Below are positions 8,680 to 17,793 of a DNA stretch of 64,000 bases, in pieces; the stretch's first letter is position 1; each line of letters starts with the position of its first letter. Source of the stretch: Deltaproteobacteria bacterium. GTDB lineage: Bacteria > Myxococcota > UBA727 > VGSZ01. The DNA is taken from contig JACOUT010000004.1 in assembly GCA_016177705.1 (NCBI GenBank), positions 310,001 to 374,000 of the forward strand. Direction: 5' to 3'. The translations under genes were made by a program, and so were the position numbers. Below the pieces are notes generated by a model. The model was given only the letters and a program-made list of their open reading frames with translations, was not told the DNA's origin and did not search any database.

Positions 8680-9153
8680 ATGCCCGACTCGCTCGCCGTG
8701 GTTCACGATGCGCTGCACCGCCTGCTCGAGGAGCGCGTCTGGCGCACCTTGGAGTCGCTGGTGGTGCTCGACGGCGAGCAGGCGCGGCGCCACTTCCGCC
8801 TGTTCTCGGAGGCGCTCGACCAGCACATGGCGGTCGAGGATCGGCTCGTCATCCCCGCGTGGCGACCGCTCGCGCCCACCCAGGGGCCGGGCCGGGTCGA
8901 TCACCTCGAGGGCGACCACGTGGTGCTGGTGCGGCTGACGGCCGAGATCGCGGGCTTCCTGCCCGAGCAGGCGGACCTGCGCACCACCTTGCAGCGGCTG
9001 CCGTCCGTGTACCGCCTGCTCGGCGTGCTCGAGCACCACACGGTGCGCGAGCAGACCGTCTATCGCGTGCTCGAGGAGCGTCTGCCGACAGAGGCGCGCG
9101 CCGAGCTGACAGCGGCGCACTCCGCACTTGTCGAGCGGCTCCGGGATCGCTAA
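8680..9153 (+). CDS. Hemerythrin-like HHE domain protein
   Basis: 157 residues from ATG 8680, with a GGAG element just upstream. It is all-helical, with His and Glu spaced as in HHE/hemerythrin four-helix bundles: HDALHRLLEE near the start, HFRLFSEALDQHMAVEDRLVIP, then DHLEGDHVVLV and LEHHTVREQTVYRVLEE. Family members bind a di-iron centre that senses or binds O2, NO or oxidants; metal binding here is inferred. It is divergent from the pseudokinase (54 bp apart) and followed 31 bp later by a lipoprotein gene. Confidence 0.75.
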   Translation: MPDSLAVVHDALHRLLEERVWRTLESLVVLDGEQARRHFRLFSEALDQHMAVEDRLVIPAWRPLAPTQGPGRVDHLEGDHVVLVRLTAEIAGFLPEQADLRTTLQRLPSVYRLLGVLEHHTVREQTVYRVLEERLPTEARAELTAAHSALVERLRDR

Positions 9154-9184
9154 CCGCTGCTGGTCCCTCGTCGTGGAGATCCGC

Positions 9185-9811
9185 ATGCACCGCTCGATCG
9201 TCGTCGTCGCCGCCCTCGCTCTGTCCACCGCCTGCTCGAAGGAGGAGGCGCCCGCCGCCGCACCGGCAGCCACGACCGCCGCGGCCACGGCCGCTGCGCC
9301 GGCCGCACCCGCGGCACCTGCTGCTGCCGCGGCACCTGCGCCGATGGGCGGTGACCACGCCGAGCACGCCGCGTCGGCCGCCACGCGCGACCAGGTGGAT
9401 GCCGACGGCGTGGTCCGCCGCGGCGCCAAGCTCTCGCCCGACGTCGAGCTGGTGACGGTGTCGGCCGCGGTCAAGCGCGGCAAGGAGCTGAACGGCAAGA
9501 AGATCAAGCTGCACGGCAAGGTCTCCGACGTCTGCACCAAGATGGGCTGCTGGTTCGTGGTGCAGGGCGACAAGCCCGAGGACACCATCCGCATCTCCAC
9601 CAAGAGCCACAGCATCTTCGTGCCGATGAAGGCGGTCGGCTACACGGCCACCGTCGAGGGCACGCTGTCCTTGCGCGTGCTCAGCAAGGAGGCGGCGCAG
9701 CACTACGAGGACGAGCGCCAGCTCAAGGAAGGCGAGCAGAAGAAGGTCATCACCGGCGACGTCGACGAGATCTTCATCGACGTCGCGGGCCTCGAGATGA
9801 AGCAGGGCTGA
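9185..9811 (+). CDS. DUF4920-like lipoprotein with Ala/Pro-rich linker
   Basis: 208 residues. The signal peptide ends with Cys17 (LALSTAC), indicating lipidation. A low-complexity linker of Ala, Pro and Thr spans about residues 25-55, then a small globular domain. That domain carries KGKxxxLxGKVSDVCTKMGCWF-type residues (CTKMGCWF at about 117-124) and ISTKSHSIFVP, which match the DUF4920 pattern of a conserved Cys pair in an OB-like fold, sometimes linked to metal binding. The His-rich patch GGDHAEH precedes the domain. The stop is directly followed by the TTG start of the next lipoprotein, so the two are coupled. Confidence 0.7.
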   Translation: MHRSIVVVAALALSTACSKEEAPAAAPAATTAAATAAAPAAPAAPAAAAAPAPMGGDHAEHAASAATRDQVDADGVVRRGAKLSPDVELVTVSAAVKRGKELNGKKIKLHGKVSDVCTKMGCWFVVQGDKPEDTIRISTKSHSIFVPMKAVGYTATVEGTLSLRVLSKEAAQHYEDERQLKEGEQKKVITGDVDEIFIDVAGLEMKQG

Positions 9812-11167
9812 TTGCGCGCGCACGCCGCTCAGCTCGCTGCACTCTTGCTCGGATTGGTCGCGGGCGGCGCCACGGGGTGCCGGCTCCTGGGATCCGACGT
9901 GCCATGCTCGCGCGAGGAGCACTGCCCGCCGCGTTACGCGTGCGGCGCCGGCGGCGTCTGTGTGCCCGACCCCGAGGAGGCGCGCGACGCCGGGCCTGAC
10001 GACGTCGACGATGACGCTGGCGTGCCGTCCGACGGCGGCGTTGACGACGCCGGACCTGACGGCGGCGGCGTCGACGCCGGGCCGGAAGGGCCGCCCGCGT
10101 GGTGGAGCGCTGCCCACGCGCTCGCGGTCGTGCTCGACGTCACCGGCGGTGCGACCGCGGTCGCCGATGTGCCCGTCGTCATCGATGCGCCGCTGCAATC
10201 GCTGATCGGCGCCCGCGGCACGCTCGACGGCGACTCGCCGCGCGTCATCGAGCACGGCGCGTCCGGCGCGGTCGAGCTGCCGAGCTTCTTCTCCGGCACC
10301 GACGGCGGCGGCGCGTTGGCGTTCCTCTTGCCGGGCGAGCTTGCCGCGGGCGAGACGCGGCGCCTCTGGCTCTACCTCGCGCTCGTCGAGGAGGGCGGCG
10401 TCGGGCAGCCCGCCTACTGGCTGAACGAGGCGCGCAACCCCGTGGTCGGCCCGTCGGTGGCCATCGACGACCTCGACAGCGAGTCTCTACGCACCTACCA
10501 CCTGACCGAGCCCGGCCTCGCCGTCATCTTGAACAACTGCTGGCGCCTCTACAGCACCGGCGTCGATCACTTCGGCGCGCCGAGCCAGCTCGGCAATGAC
10601 AGGTTCACGCCGTTGCAGGTCGCGACCGTGCGGCTCGACCAGCCGGGGCTGGTGGTCGTCGAGAGCATGGCGTCGGCAGGGCCCGCGCGCGCGCGCCTGC
10701 TCACGCTGCTCACGAGCGAGCGCGGCATCCTGTCGGCGCTGCGCGTCGAGGAGCTGCCGCCGGGCGAGCCGCTCGAGGTCTACGCCTACGCCGACATCGA
10801 CATCCCCGATGGAGACGCGAGCGACGATACCGGCCTGATCGACCGCTCTGTCGACGCCGCCGTCATCGAAGACAGCGACACCTCACAGCAGGTCGCGTTG
10901 ATCCACGACGGGCGCGGCGAGGCAGAGACGGTCGGCGTCATCGACACCGTGGCCAACCAGGTCCGGACGCGCACTCTGAGCGCCGCGGACGAGCTGGTCA
11001 CCGGCGACGGCGCCGCGGCCATGCGCTGGCTGTTCCCGACGGTGACCGCGCCGGTCATGGTCAAGGACGCCACCTTGCTGGTCGACGGCAGGAGCGACGC
11101 CGAGCGGATCGGCCGGCGCTTCTTCGCGCCCACCGCCGTGCTCGGCACCGTCGTCGATCGACCCTGA
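9812..11167 (+). CDS. Lipoprotein, possibly DUF2341-like
   Basis: 451 residues from a TTG immediately after the previous stop. The leader ends in the lipobox ATGC (Cys23). A Cys-knot of the kind seen in other lipoproteins here (CSREEHCPPRYACGAGGVC) follows, then an Asp/Gly/Pro-rich linker. The region about residues 100-200 (VLDVTGG, DVPVVIDAPL, RRLWLYLALVEEG) is reminiscent of DUF2341, a beta-sandwich of surface proteins, but the match is weak. The rest is beta-rich with no motif I recognise. It is probably displayed on the outer membrane. Confidence 0.6.
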   Translation: MRAHAAQLAALLLGLVAGGATGCRLLGSDVPCSREEHCPPRYACGAGGVCVPDPEEARDAGPDDVDDDAGVPSDGGVDDAGPDGGGVDAGPEGPPAWWSAAHALAVVLDVTGGATAVADVPVVIDAPLQSLIGARGTLDGDSPRVIEHGASGAVELPSFFSGTDGGGALAFLLPGELAAGETRRLWLYLALVEEGGVGQPAYWLNEARNPVVGPSVAIDDLDSESLRTYHLTEPGLAVILNNCWRLYSTGVDHFGAPSQLGNDRFTPLQVATVRLDQPGLVVVESMASAGPARARLLTLLTSERGILSALRVEELPPGEPLEVYAYADIDIPDGDASDDTGLIDRSVDAAVIEDSDTSQQVALIHDGRGEAETVGVIDTVANQVRTRTLSAADELVTGDGAAAMRWLFPTVTAPVMVKDATLLVDGRSDAERIGRRFFAPTAVLGTVVDRP

Positions 11168-11170
11168 CCC

Positions 11171-13825
11171 CTACTTGAAGGCCTTGCGCGCGCTGTCGCG
11201 ATGGACGGCTGCCTTGGCCGCGCACAGACGCACGCCTTCGACGGCCTGGGCCAGCGCGCGCTCCATGCCGGGCACCTTGCCTGCGCGCTCCTTGAAGAAG
11301 CCGTCGATCTCGGCGGCGCGCTCTTCGCTGCAGTAGCCCCCGGCGAGGCCGGGCAGGGCGTCGGCGCCGAAGGTCTCGGGCAAGCGCTTGATGAGCGCGT
11401 CGACGTTCTCCTTGACGAAGGCCCAGGTGGCGTCGCGCGTGCGCACGTCGCCCGCCTGCGCCCAGAGGGGCGAGAGCACTTCATTGGTCTTGAGCCGCAG
11501 GTCGAGCGAGAGCGCGCGCGCGCGGCCGGCGAGCGGCTCCTCGTCGACGCTGCCGAGCGCGCTCACCAGGTAGCGGCGCATCATGGGGTCGTTCTCGGTG
11601 GCGAGGCGCTCGACCAGCTTGTCGAACACCGGCGCGCCGCCCTGCTTGACGGCGGCGTCGATGGCCGCGCCCTTCAGGTCGGCCGGGATCTCGGCGACGG
11701 GACCGTCGAGCCCGAGCGCAGCGCGGCCGAGCTTGGCAAGCTCGGCGAGCGCGGCCTTGTCCTCGGCGCCGGCGAGCATGTCCCAGGCAAGCTCGCGGCG
11801 CTCGCGTGCGCGCGGGTCCTCGCCCGCCTTGGGCAGCTTGCCGACGGCGTCGAGCACCGGCCGATAGATCGAGGCCATGCGCGCCTTCACCTTGGCGCGC
11901 GCGCCGGGCTCGACCAGATCGTCGTGCGCGTTCCACAGGAAGGCGCTCGGCGCCCGCGCCACGGTGGGCTCGACGTCGCGCGCGAGCGGCTCGGCGCCGG
12001 CGAGCGCGTCGGCGAAGGGCAGCGTGCCGCTCGCATAGCCGGCGCGCAGCGCGTTTTGCAGCGAGATGCGCTCGCCCGGCGTCAGCTCCTTGAGGTGGGC
12101 GACCAGCGCCTTGAGCTGATCGGGCGGCAGCGACCAGCGGTAGTAGCCGGCGCCGTCGGAATTCGGGTGCACGGCCTTCGGGCACGTGGCGCCCGCCAGC
12201 GGCAGTTTGCCTTCGCGGCCGTCGACGAGCGCGCAGCTCTCGGTCCACTTGCCGTCGGCGCCGAGCGCGCGGGCGCACACCGGCATGCCCCAGCGCTTGT
12301 TGCGGTCGCCGGTGCTGCCCACAGGCAGGAAGCGCGACACCTTGAGCTCGAGCGCGGGCGCGCCCTCGCACGAGAGCTTGGCCTCGACGTAGGGGATGCC
12401 CGGCTGATCGAGGAAGGTGGAGAACGGCGTGGCGACGTCGCGCCGGCCGTTGCGCGACAGCGCGTCGAGCAGGTCCTTGGCGGTGGCGTTGCCGAAGCGG
12501 TGCTCGGCCATGTAGGCGCGCACGCCCTGCTGGAACGCCTTGGTGCCGAGCCAGCGCTCGAACATGCCGATGACGGCGGCGCCCTTGGTGTAGGTGATGC
12601 CGTCGAAGGCGTTGATGATGTCGCCCTTGCTCAACACGGGCTGCCGGATCTGGCGCGCCGACACCAAGCTGTCCTCGCCGCTCACCCAGTCGGTGCCGGC
12701 GCGCGCCTCGGTGAGCGCGTTGAAGTCGGGGCGCACCGCGTTGACGGCGAGGTTCTCCATCCACGACGCGAACGCCTCGTTCAACCAGACGTCGTCCCAC
12801 CAGGCCATGGTCACCAGGTTGCCGAACCACTGGTGCGCGAACTCGTGCGCGATGACGTAGGCGTTGCCCTTCTGCAGGCCGATGGGGGAGTTGTTGTCGA
12901 CGTAGAGCAGCGCGTCGCGGAACGTGACCAGGCCGGCGTTCTCCATGGCGCCCGCCGCGAAGTCGGGCACGGCGACGATGTCGAGCTTGTCGTAAGGGTA
13001 GGCGACGCCGAACCACTGCTCGAGCCAGGCGATGATCTGCGCCGACAGCGCGAGCGAGGCCTGCAGCTGAGCGCCCTGGCCGCGCGGCGCCACGCCGCGC
13101 AGCGGCAGCGGCCGATCGCGCAGCGCGTTCTTGGGCAACACCGGGCCGTCGACGACGTCGAGCGGGCCGACCGCGAACGCGAGCAGGTAGATGGGGATGG
13201 GCTGCGTGGCCTTGAACGAGTAGCGCGTGCCGCCCTCGACGTTGGTGCTGCTCTGCAACGGCGCGTTGGCGACGGCGATGTTGCCCTTGGGCGTCGTGAT
13301 GGAGAGCGCGATGGGCAGCTTGAAGCCGGGCTCGTCGAAGCAGGGGAAGGACTCACGCGCGTCGATGGCCTCGAACTGGGTGAAGACGTAGGGCTCGCCC
13401 GCGTAGTCCACCTTGTAGACGCCCTCGAGATCGGTCTTGAGCGGCGCGCGCCAGGAGAGCGCCACGTCGACGTCGCCGGGGCCCACGGCCTGGTCGAAGC
13501 TGAGCTTGGCGAGCCCGTCGTCGTCCACCTGCGTCCAGGTGGCTCGCTGGGCAGCGACGGTGGCGGTCACGCCCTGCATGCCCCGCCCGTGCAACCAGAG
13601 CGCGCGCTGCGCGCGCGGCAGGCGCACGCGCCACCGGGCGCGGCCGGTCAGGTCCGCCGCCTTGGGATCGAGGTCGAACGACAGCTCCGCCGACAGCGGC
13701 CGCACGTCCGTGGGCAGGCGCATCTTGGGCGCGGGCTCGTCGACGGGCGCGGCGGTGCGCGGCACCACGGCGGCGTTGGCGGGCAGGGCGAGGGCGGCGA
13801 GGGCGAGGAGGGGGAGCGCGTGCAT
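11171..13825 (-). CDS. M1 family zinc aminopeptidase (aminopeptidase N-like), secreted
   Basis: 884 residues from ATG 13825, starting with a signal peptide (MHALPLLALAALALPANA). The exopeptidase motif GAMEN lies near residue 290. The zinc motif HEFAH is at 327-331, with the third ligand Glu350 in WLNEAFASW. The C-terminal 400 residues match the helical ERAP1_C-like domain. Length and order are typical of M1 enzymes that remove N-terminal amino acids from peptides. The signal peptide places it in the periplasm or outside the cell, which suits digestion of scavenged peptides. It converges with the lipoprotein gene, with 3 bp between them. Confidence 0.93.
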   Translation of the reverse strand: MHALPLLALAALALPANAAVVPRTAAPVDEPAPKMRLPTDVRPLSAELSFDLDPKAADLTGRARWRVRLPRAQRALWLHGRGMQGVTATVAAQRATWTQVDDDGLAKLSFDQAVGPGDVDVALSWRAPLKTDLEGVYKVDYAGEPYVFTQFEAIDARESFPCFDEPGFKLPIALSITTPKGNIAVANAPLQSSTNVEGGTRYSFKATQPIPIYLLAFAVGPLDVVDGPVLPKNALRDRPLPLRGVAPRGQGAQLQASLALSAQIIAWLEQWFGVAYPYDKLDIVAVPDFAAGAMENAGLVTFRDALLYVDNNSPIGLQKGNAYVIAHEFAHQWFGNLVTMAWWDDVWLNEAFASWMENLAVNAVRPDFNALTEARAGTDWVSGEDSLVSARQIRQPVLSKGDIINAFDGITYTKGAAVIGMFERWLGTKAFQQGVRAYMAEHRFGNATAKDLLDALSRNGRRDVATPFSTFLDQPGIPYVEAKLSCEGAPALELKVSRFLPVGSTGDRNKRWGMPVCARALGADGKWTESCALVDGREGKLPLAGATCPKAVHPNSDGAGYYRWSLPPDQLKALVAHLKELTPGERISLQNALRAGYASGTLPFADALAGAEPLARDVEPTVARAPSAFLWNAHDDLVEPGARAKVKARMASIYRPVLDAVGKLPKAGEDPRARERRELAWDMLAGAEDKAALAELAKLGRAALGLDGPVAEIPADLKGAAIDAAVKQGGAPVFDKLVERLATENDPMMRRYLVSALGSVDEEPLAGRARALSLDLRLKTNEVLSPLWAQAGDVRTRDATWAFVKENVDALIKRLPETFGADALPGLAGGYCSEERAAEIDGFFKERAGKVPGMERALAQAVEGVRLCAAKAAVHRDSARKAFK

Positions 13826-13905
13826 GGCGCACGGCTAGCCCGGCCTCGGCGCGGGAAAAAGCGGGCAGCAGCGCCTGTCAGGGCCGCAGGGATGTGCGGT
13901 CCGCG

Positions 13906-14940
13906 CTACAGCTCGAACAGGATCAGCCGAACCACCTGCTCCTGGTCGACGCCGATGCCCGGCTCCTGGTGGAATGAGGAGTAGATGACGCGCCCGGCGC
14001 CGTGGTCGAAGCCGACGAGCTGCGGCGCGTCCTCGAGCACCTGCCCGTTCAGCAGCGGGCTGTCGGCCTGAATGAACACGTGCACGTCGTCGTCGACGCT
14101 GACCATGGCGCTCCAGGTGGACAGCCCGTAGTGCAGGTCGATGACGCTGTGGCCGAGCGCGGTCTGCAGGTTGTCGTCGAGCACCGCGGCGGCGAGCTGG
14201 TCGACGCTGTCGCCCTGATCGGCCGCGCCGCGCACCTCGTCCTCGCCGTAGAAATTGATCATGTCGGGGAAGGTCAGCTCGATCAGGTCGTAGGCCTGAT
14301 CCGACGCGTGCAGGCTGCCGCCACCCTCGACGAACGCGCGCAGCCGCTGCTGCATGTCGGAGCGCTCGGCGTAGGTGGCCTCGTTGGAGCGGCAGTTCAA
14401 GAACAGGATGTCGTACTGCAAGAGCGCCTCGTCGTCGGACAAGAGCTGCTCGGCCCAGTCGCTCTGGTAGACGTCGATGACCTCGGCCTGCACGCCGAGC
14501 TCCTGCAACACGCCCTCGACGTTGTCGTACTGGCTGCCGCGCACCACCGCGATCCTGGGCCCAAGGTCGAGCTCGCAGGCGTCGTCGGGGATGAGCAGCG
14601 TCTCGCCCGCCGGGATCTCGACGTCGCGCGTGGTGGCGAAGCTGCCCTTCTCGATGTGCAAGGTCTGGGGCCCCGCCGGCACACCGTCGAGCCGGTAGTT
14701 GCCCTCGCCGTCGGAGGTGGTGCTCAGGCGCGCCTCGCCCTCGGGCTCGATCCACACCGAGGCGGCCGAAAGCCACGTGACGCCGTCGGGGCCGCACACG
14801 CGGCCGGCGACCGCGCCGAACGGATCGGGCTCGGGCGTGGGCTCGGGCGCGGGAGGATCGGGGATCTGGTCGAGCGGCTCGAGGCCGCAGTCGCAGCCGG
14901 AGAATGCGAGCGCGAGGCAAAGCGGGAGGAGTCGCTTCAT
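13906..14940 (-). CDS. Lipoprotein with carboxypeptidase-regulatory-like domain
   Basis: 344 residues from ATG 14940. The signal peptide ends at Cys16 (LALAFSGC). Residues about 45-125 are a CarboxypepD_reg-like beta-sandwich (GRVCGPDGVTWLSAASVWI, GNYRLDGVPAGPQTLHIEKG). From about 135 an alpha/beta domain follows (RIAVVRGSQYDNVEGVLQEL, VIDVY, YDILFLNC, LRAFVEGGGSLHASDQAYDL, GRVIYSSFHQ). That pattern of a type 1 glutamine amidotransferase or ThuA-like fold lacks an evident catalytic triad. The protein probably sits on the outer membrane; its role is unknown. Confidence 0.65.
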   Translation of the reverse strand: MKRLLPLCLALAFSGCDCGLEPLDQIPDPPAPEPTPEPDPFGAVAGRVCGPDGVTWLSAASVWIEPEGEARLSTTSDGEGNYRLDGVPAGPQTLHIEKGSFATTRDVEIPAGETLLIPDDACELDLGPRIAVVRGSQYDNVEGVLQELGVQAEVIDVYQSDWAEQLLSDDEALLQYDILFLNCRSNEATYAERSDMQQRLRAFVEGGGSLHASDQAYDLIELTFPDMINFYGEDEVRGAADQGDSVDQLAAAVLDDNLQTALGHSVIDLHYGLSTWSAMVSVDDDVHVFIQADSPLLNGQVLEDAPQLVGFDHGAGRVIYSSFHQEPGIGVDQEQVVRLILFEL

Positions 14941-15505
14941 GCGCGGGGAAGTACCGGGCCGATCCGGATCCTGCAATCGAGCGGGTGCAGCCCCTTGGCC
15001 GAGGGACTGCTAGGGTGCCGCGCTGCGGATCCCGGTGTGGTTGCCCGAGGAGGGCCGAAGTGGAGAGCCAGCGGAAGCAGAGAGGAAGTTGGGGCTTGTC
15101 GCCCCGCCTTCGAGTTGCGTCCGCTGCTCTCGCGAGAGCCGACGGTCGTGCCGCAACGACCGCCCCCACCCTCCCTCCCTCCCCTGCGGGGAGGGCCGTG
15201 CCTCCCTCGCCTGCCGAGCCCGGAACGGCCTCCCCCGCAGGGGGAGGAGGCAGGAGGGGGGCGTGCAGGCCCGGCAGGAGCCTCGTCCCGGCGGTGAGCG
15301 TCGGCAGCGCGCACGAGGCGAAGAAGTTCTGCAGCGCGCACGACTCCCCTCATGACGGCAACGCCGCCTGCTCTCGCGAGAGCAGCGACCCTCTCACCCA
15401 GGCGCAACGACAAGCCCCAGTATCTTCATTGTCTTCCTCACCCCCACCTCCTCCCTCCTCCTCCTGCTCGTCGGCCCCAGCGGCTCGGCGATACCGGGTA
15501 CTTGC
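14941..15505. other. 565-bp gene-free region upstream of nadB
   Basis: No convincing gene is visible on either strand. Most of it is a nested palindromic element (15084-15427), described separately. The last 80 bp before nadB is pyrimidine-rich on the plus strand. Confidence 0.6.
15084..15427. repeat. MITE-like palindromic element with long inverted ends
   Basis: The outer arms at about 15084-15137 and 15368-15427 are imperfect inverted repeats. Both contain GGGGCTTGTCG and end in the self-palindrome GCTGCTCTCGCGAGAGC. Inside is a shorter inverted repeat, CGGTCGT with ACGACCG at about 15141-15160. A second one pairs CCCCTGCGGGGAGGGCCGT with ACGGCCTCCCCCGCAGGGGGAGG. No reading frame is needed to explain the symmetry, and no transposase is nearby. 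Confidence 0.55.
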
Positions 15506-17110
15506 ATGTCGCGCTCCTTCGACACCCTGGTGATCGGCTCGGGCGCCGCCGGGCTCACCTACGCGCTCGAGATGGCCGAGCGCGGCACGGTCGCCATCGT
15601 CACCAAGCGCGATCGGATGGAGTCGAACACGCGCTTTGCCCAGGGTGGCATCGCCGTCGTCGTCGACAAGGAGGACACCTTCGATGCGCACGTCAAGGAC
15701 ACCATCGTCGCCGGCGACGGCCTCAACGATCCGCGCATCGTGCGCCTATGCGTCGAGGAGGGTCCGGCGCGGCTGGCTGAGCTGCTGGCGCGCGGCGTCG
15801 ACTTCACCAAGAACCCTGTGGACGGCCAGCTCGATCTGACGCGCGAGGGCGGCCACTCGGCGCGCCGCGTGGTGCACGCCAAGGACAGCACCGGCCTGTC
15901 GATCGAGCGGGCGCTGGTGGACGCCGCGAACGCGCATCCAAACATCGCGGTCTTCGAGGATCACCACGCGGTCGACCTGATCACGCGCCGCAAGGTCGGC
16001 TTGCGCGGCGACGATCGCTGCCTCGGCGCCTACGTGCTCGACGCGCGCACCAACCGCATCGAGGCCTTCCTCGGCAAGGTGGTGCTGCTCGCCACCGGCG
16101 GCGCGGGCAAGGTGTACCGCTACACCTCGAACCCCGACGTCGCCACCGGCGACGGCATCGCCATGGCCTACCGCGCGGGTTGCTCGGTCGCCAACATGGA
16201 GTTCTTCCAGTTCCACCCCACCTGCCTGTTCCACCCGGCGGCCAAGAACTTCCTCGTCACCGAGGCGTGCCGCGGCGAGGGCGGCATCCTGCGGCGCCTC
16301 GACGGCCATGCCTTCATGGCCGACTACCACGCGCTCAAGGATCTGGCGCCGCGCGACGTGGTGGCGCGCGCCATCGACAGCGAGCTGAAGCGCACCGGTG
16401 ACGCGCACGTGGTGCTCGACCTGACCCACAAGGACCCGCGCTTCCTCGTCGAGCACTTCCCGGGCATCCACGCCAAGCTGCTCGAGTTCGGCATCGACCT
16501 GCGCACGCAGCCGATCCCGGTGGTGCCGGCAGCGCACTATTGCTGCGGCGGCGTGGTCGTCGACGAGCACGCGTGCACCTCCCTGCCCGGACTGCTCGCG
16601 GCCGGCGAGGTGACCCACACCGGCCTGCACGGCGCCAACCGCCTGGCGTCGAACTCGCTGCTCGAAGCGGTGGTGTTCGGCCACCGCGCCGCCGCCGTGT
16701 CGACGACGTTGCAGCAGGCGCTGCCGGCGCGTGACGTCGAGGTGCCCGAGTGGAACACCGGCTCGGCCACCGACCCCGACGAGAACGTGCTGGTGTCGCA
16801 CGCGTGGGAGGAGATCCGCTCGCTGATGTGGAACTACGTCGGCATCGTGCGCAGCAACAAGAGGCTGGCGCGCGCGCAGACGCGGCTCACCTTGCTCGAG
16901 CGCGAGATCCGTGAGGACTACTGGAACTTCGTGCTGACGCGCGACCTGATCGAGCTGCGCAACATTGCGCTGGTGGCTACGCTCGTCGTCGAGTGTGCGC
17001 TGATGCGCCAGGAGAGCCGCGGCTTGCACTACACTCTCGACTACCCCGAGCGGGACGACGCGCACTGGCTGCGCGACACCGTGGTCGCTCGCGGCGGTCG
17101 CTCTCGATGA
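15506..17110 (+). CDS. nadB: L-aspartate oxidase
   Basis: 534 residues. The FAD-binding motif VIGSGAAGLTYALEMAE lies near residues 8-25. Later family segments include ESNTRFAQGGIAVV, FFQFHPTCLFHP, LVTEACRGEGGILR, PVVPAAHYCCGGVVVD and HGANRLASNSLLEAVVFG, all characteristic of NadB. The enzyme oxidises L-aspartate to iminoaspartate, the first step of de novo NAD synthesis, and passes it to NadA. nadA lies about 6 kb away on the other strand and nadC is not in the window. The ATG at 15506 has only a weak ribosome-binding site. Confidence 0.96.
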   Translation: MSRSFDTLVIGSGAAGLTYALEMAERGTVAIVTKRDRMESNTRFAQGGIAVVVDKEDTFDAHVKDTIVAGDGLNDPRIVRLCVEEGPARLAELLARGVDFTKNPVDGQLDLTREGGHSARRVVHAKDSTGLSIERALVDAANAHPNIAVFEDHHAVDLITRRKVGLRGDDRCLGAYVLDARTNRIEAFLGKVVLLATGGAGKVYRYTSNPDVATGDGIAMAYRAGCSVANMEFFQFHPTCLFHPAAKNFLVTEACRGEGGILRRLDGHAFMADYHALKDLAPRDVVARAIDSELKRTGDAHVVLDLTHKDPRFLVEHFPGIHAKLLEFGIDLRTQPIPVVPAAHYCCGGVVVDEHACTSLPGLLAAGEVTHTGLHGANRLASNSLLEAVVFGHRAAAVSTTLQQALPARDVEVPEWNTGSATDPDENVLVSHAWEEIRSLMWNYVGIVRSNKRLARAQTRLTLLEREIREDYWNFVLTRDLIELRNIALVATLVVECALMRQESRGLHYTLDYPERDDAHWLRDTVVARGGRSR

Positions 17111-17120
17111 GTCGCACCCG

Positions 17121-17705
17121 ATGAGGAGCCTGATGATCGCTCGCACCCTCGCCTTCGCCCTCGCCGCTGCTCTCGCGCTGACGCTGGTCGGCGCCACGTC
17201 GTGCACCAAGGACGACAAGAAGGAGGAGCCGGCGAACAAGCCGCCACCGAAGGCGCCTTCCACGCCGCCGCAGGCCGCGGTGCCGCCGCCCGGCACCGAC
17301 GCCGACGCCAAGCGCGCCGCCGCGCTCGCGCTCGCCAAGGGTATCGACGACGGGCTGGCGGGCTTCACGCGCGTCGAGAAGGAGCTCGCCGCCGAGGCCG
17401 ACGGCAAGGCGCGCGCCGCCGAGGCCTGGCACGTGGGCAAGCTGCCGAAGAAGCTGGTCATCAAGATCAAGGACGCCACCGGCGTGGTGGCCGACACCAC
17501 CGACTTCTACTTCGACGACGCGGGCCACCTGGCGTTCGTGCGCGCGCCCGACGGGCTGTTCGTCTTCTCCATGGAATCGCTCGCGCTCTGGCTCGATCGC
17601 GAGCAACGCGTCAAACGCGGCGTCACGCCGGGTGACGCGCGCACGCGTGTCGACGCGCTCAAGCTGCAATCGGCCAAGGCGCTGTCGACGCTCGGCGTGC
17701 GCTAG
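17121..17705 (+). CDS. Small lipoprotein, unknown
   Basis: 194 residues from ATG 17121, 10 bp after nadB; an internal ATG at 17133 (MIARTLAF) is possible. The hydrophobic leader ends with the lipobox ATSC, then the charged KDDKKEEPANK and a Pro-rich linker. The remaining domain has beta-strand pattern (KLVIKIKDATGVVADTTDFYFDD) and a charged C-terminus (RVDALKLQSAKAL). It recalls small domains that adopt a cystatin-like or KTSC-like fold, but I recognise no family. It may share a transcript with nadB. Confidence 0.6.
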   Translation: MRSLMIARTLAFALAAALALTLVGATSCTKDDKKEEPANKPPPKAPSTPPQAAVPPPGTDADAKRAAALALAKGIDDGLAGFTRVEKELAAEADGKARAAEAWHVGKLPKKLVIKIKDATGVVADTTDFYFDDAGHLAFVRAPDGLFVFSMESLALWLDREQRVKRGVTPGDARTRVDALKLQSAKALSTLGVR

Positions 17706-17793
17706 CGGCCATCGGTCGTCCGCGCGATCGTCAGCCCGATCGCACTTCCCTTCCGGAGCGATTCGCGGCAGCACCGCGGCCGGAGGGCTATCC

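Noticed and set aside
11201..13984. 927-residue plus-strand frame opposite the M1 peptidase
   Set aside because: The minus strand has HEFAH, GAMEN and a signal peptide; the plus frame is a GC-rich shadow.
14937..15413. Minus-strand 158-residue frame over the palindromic element
   Set aside because: The composition follows the inverted repeats, not a protein; no start signal.
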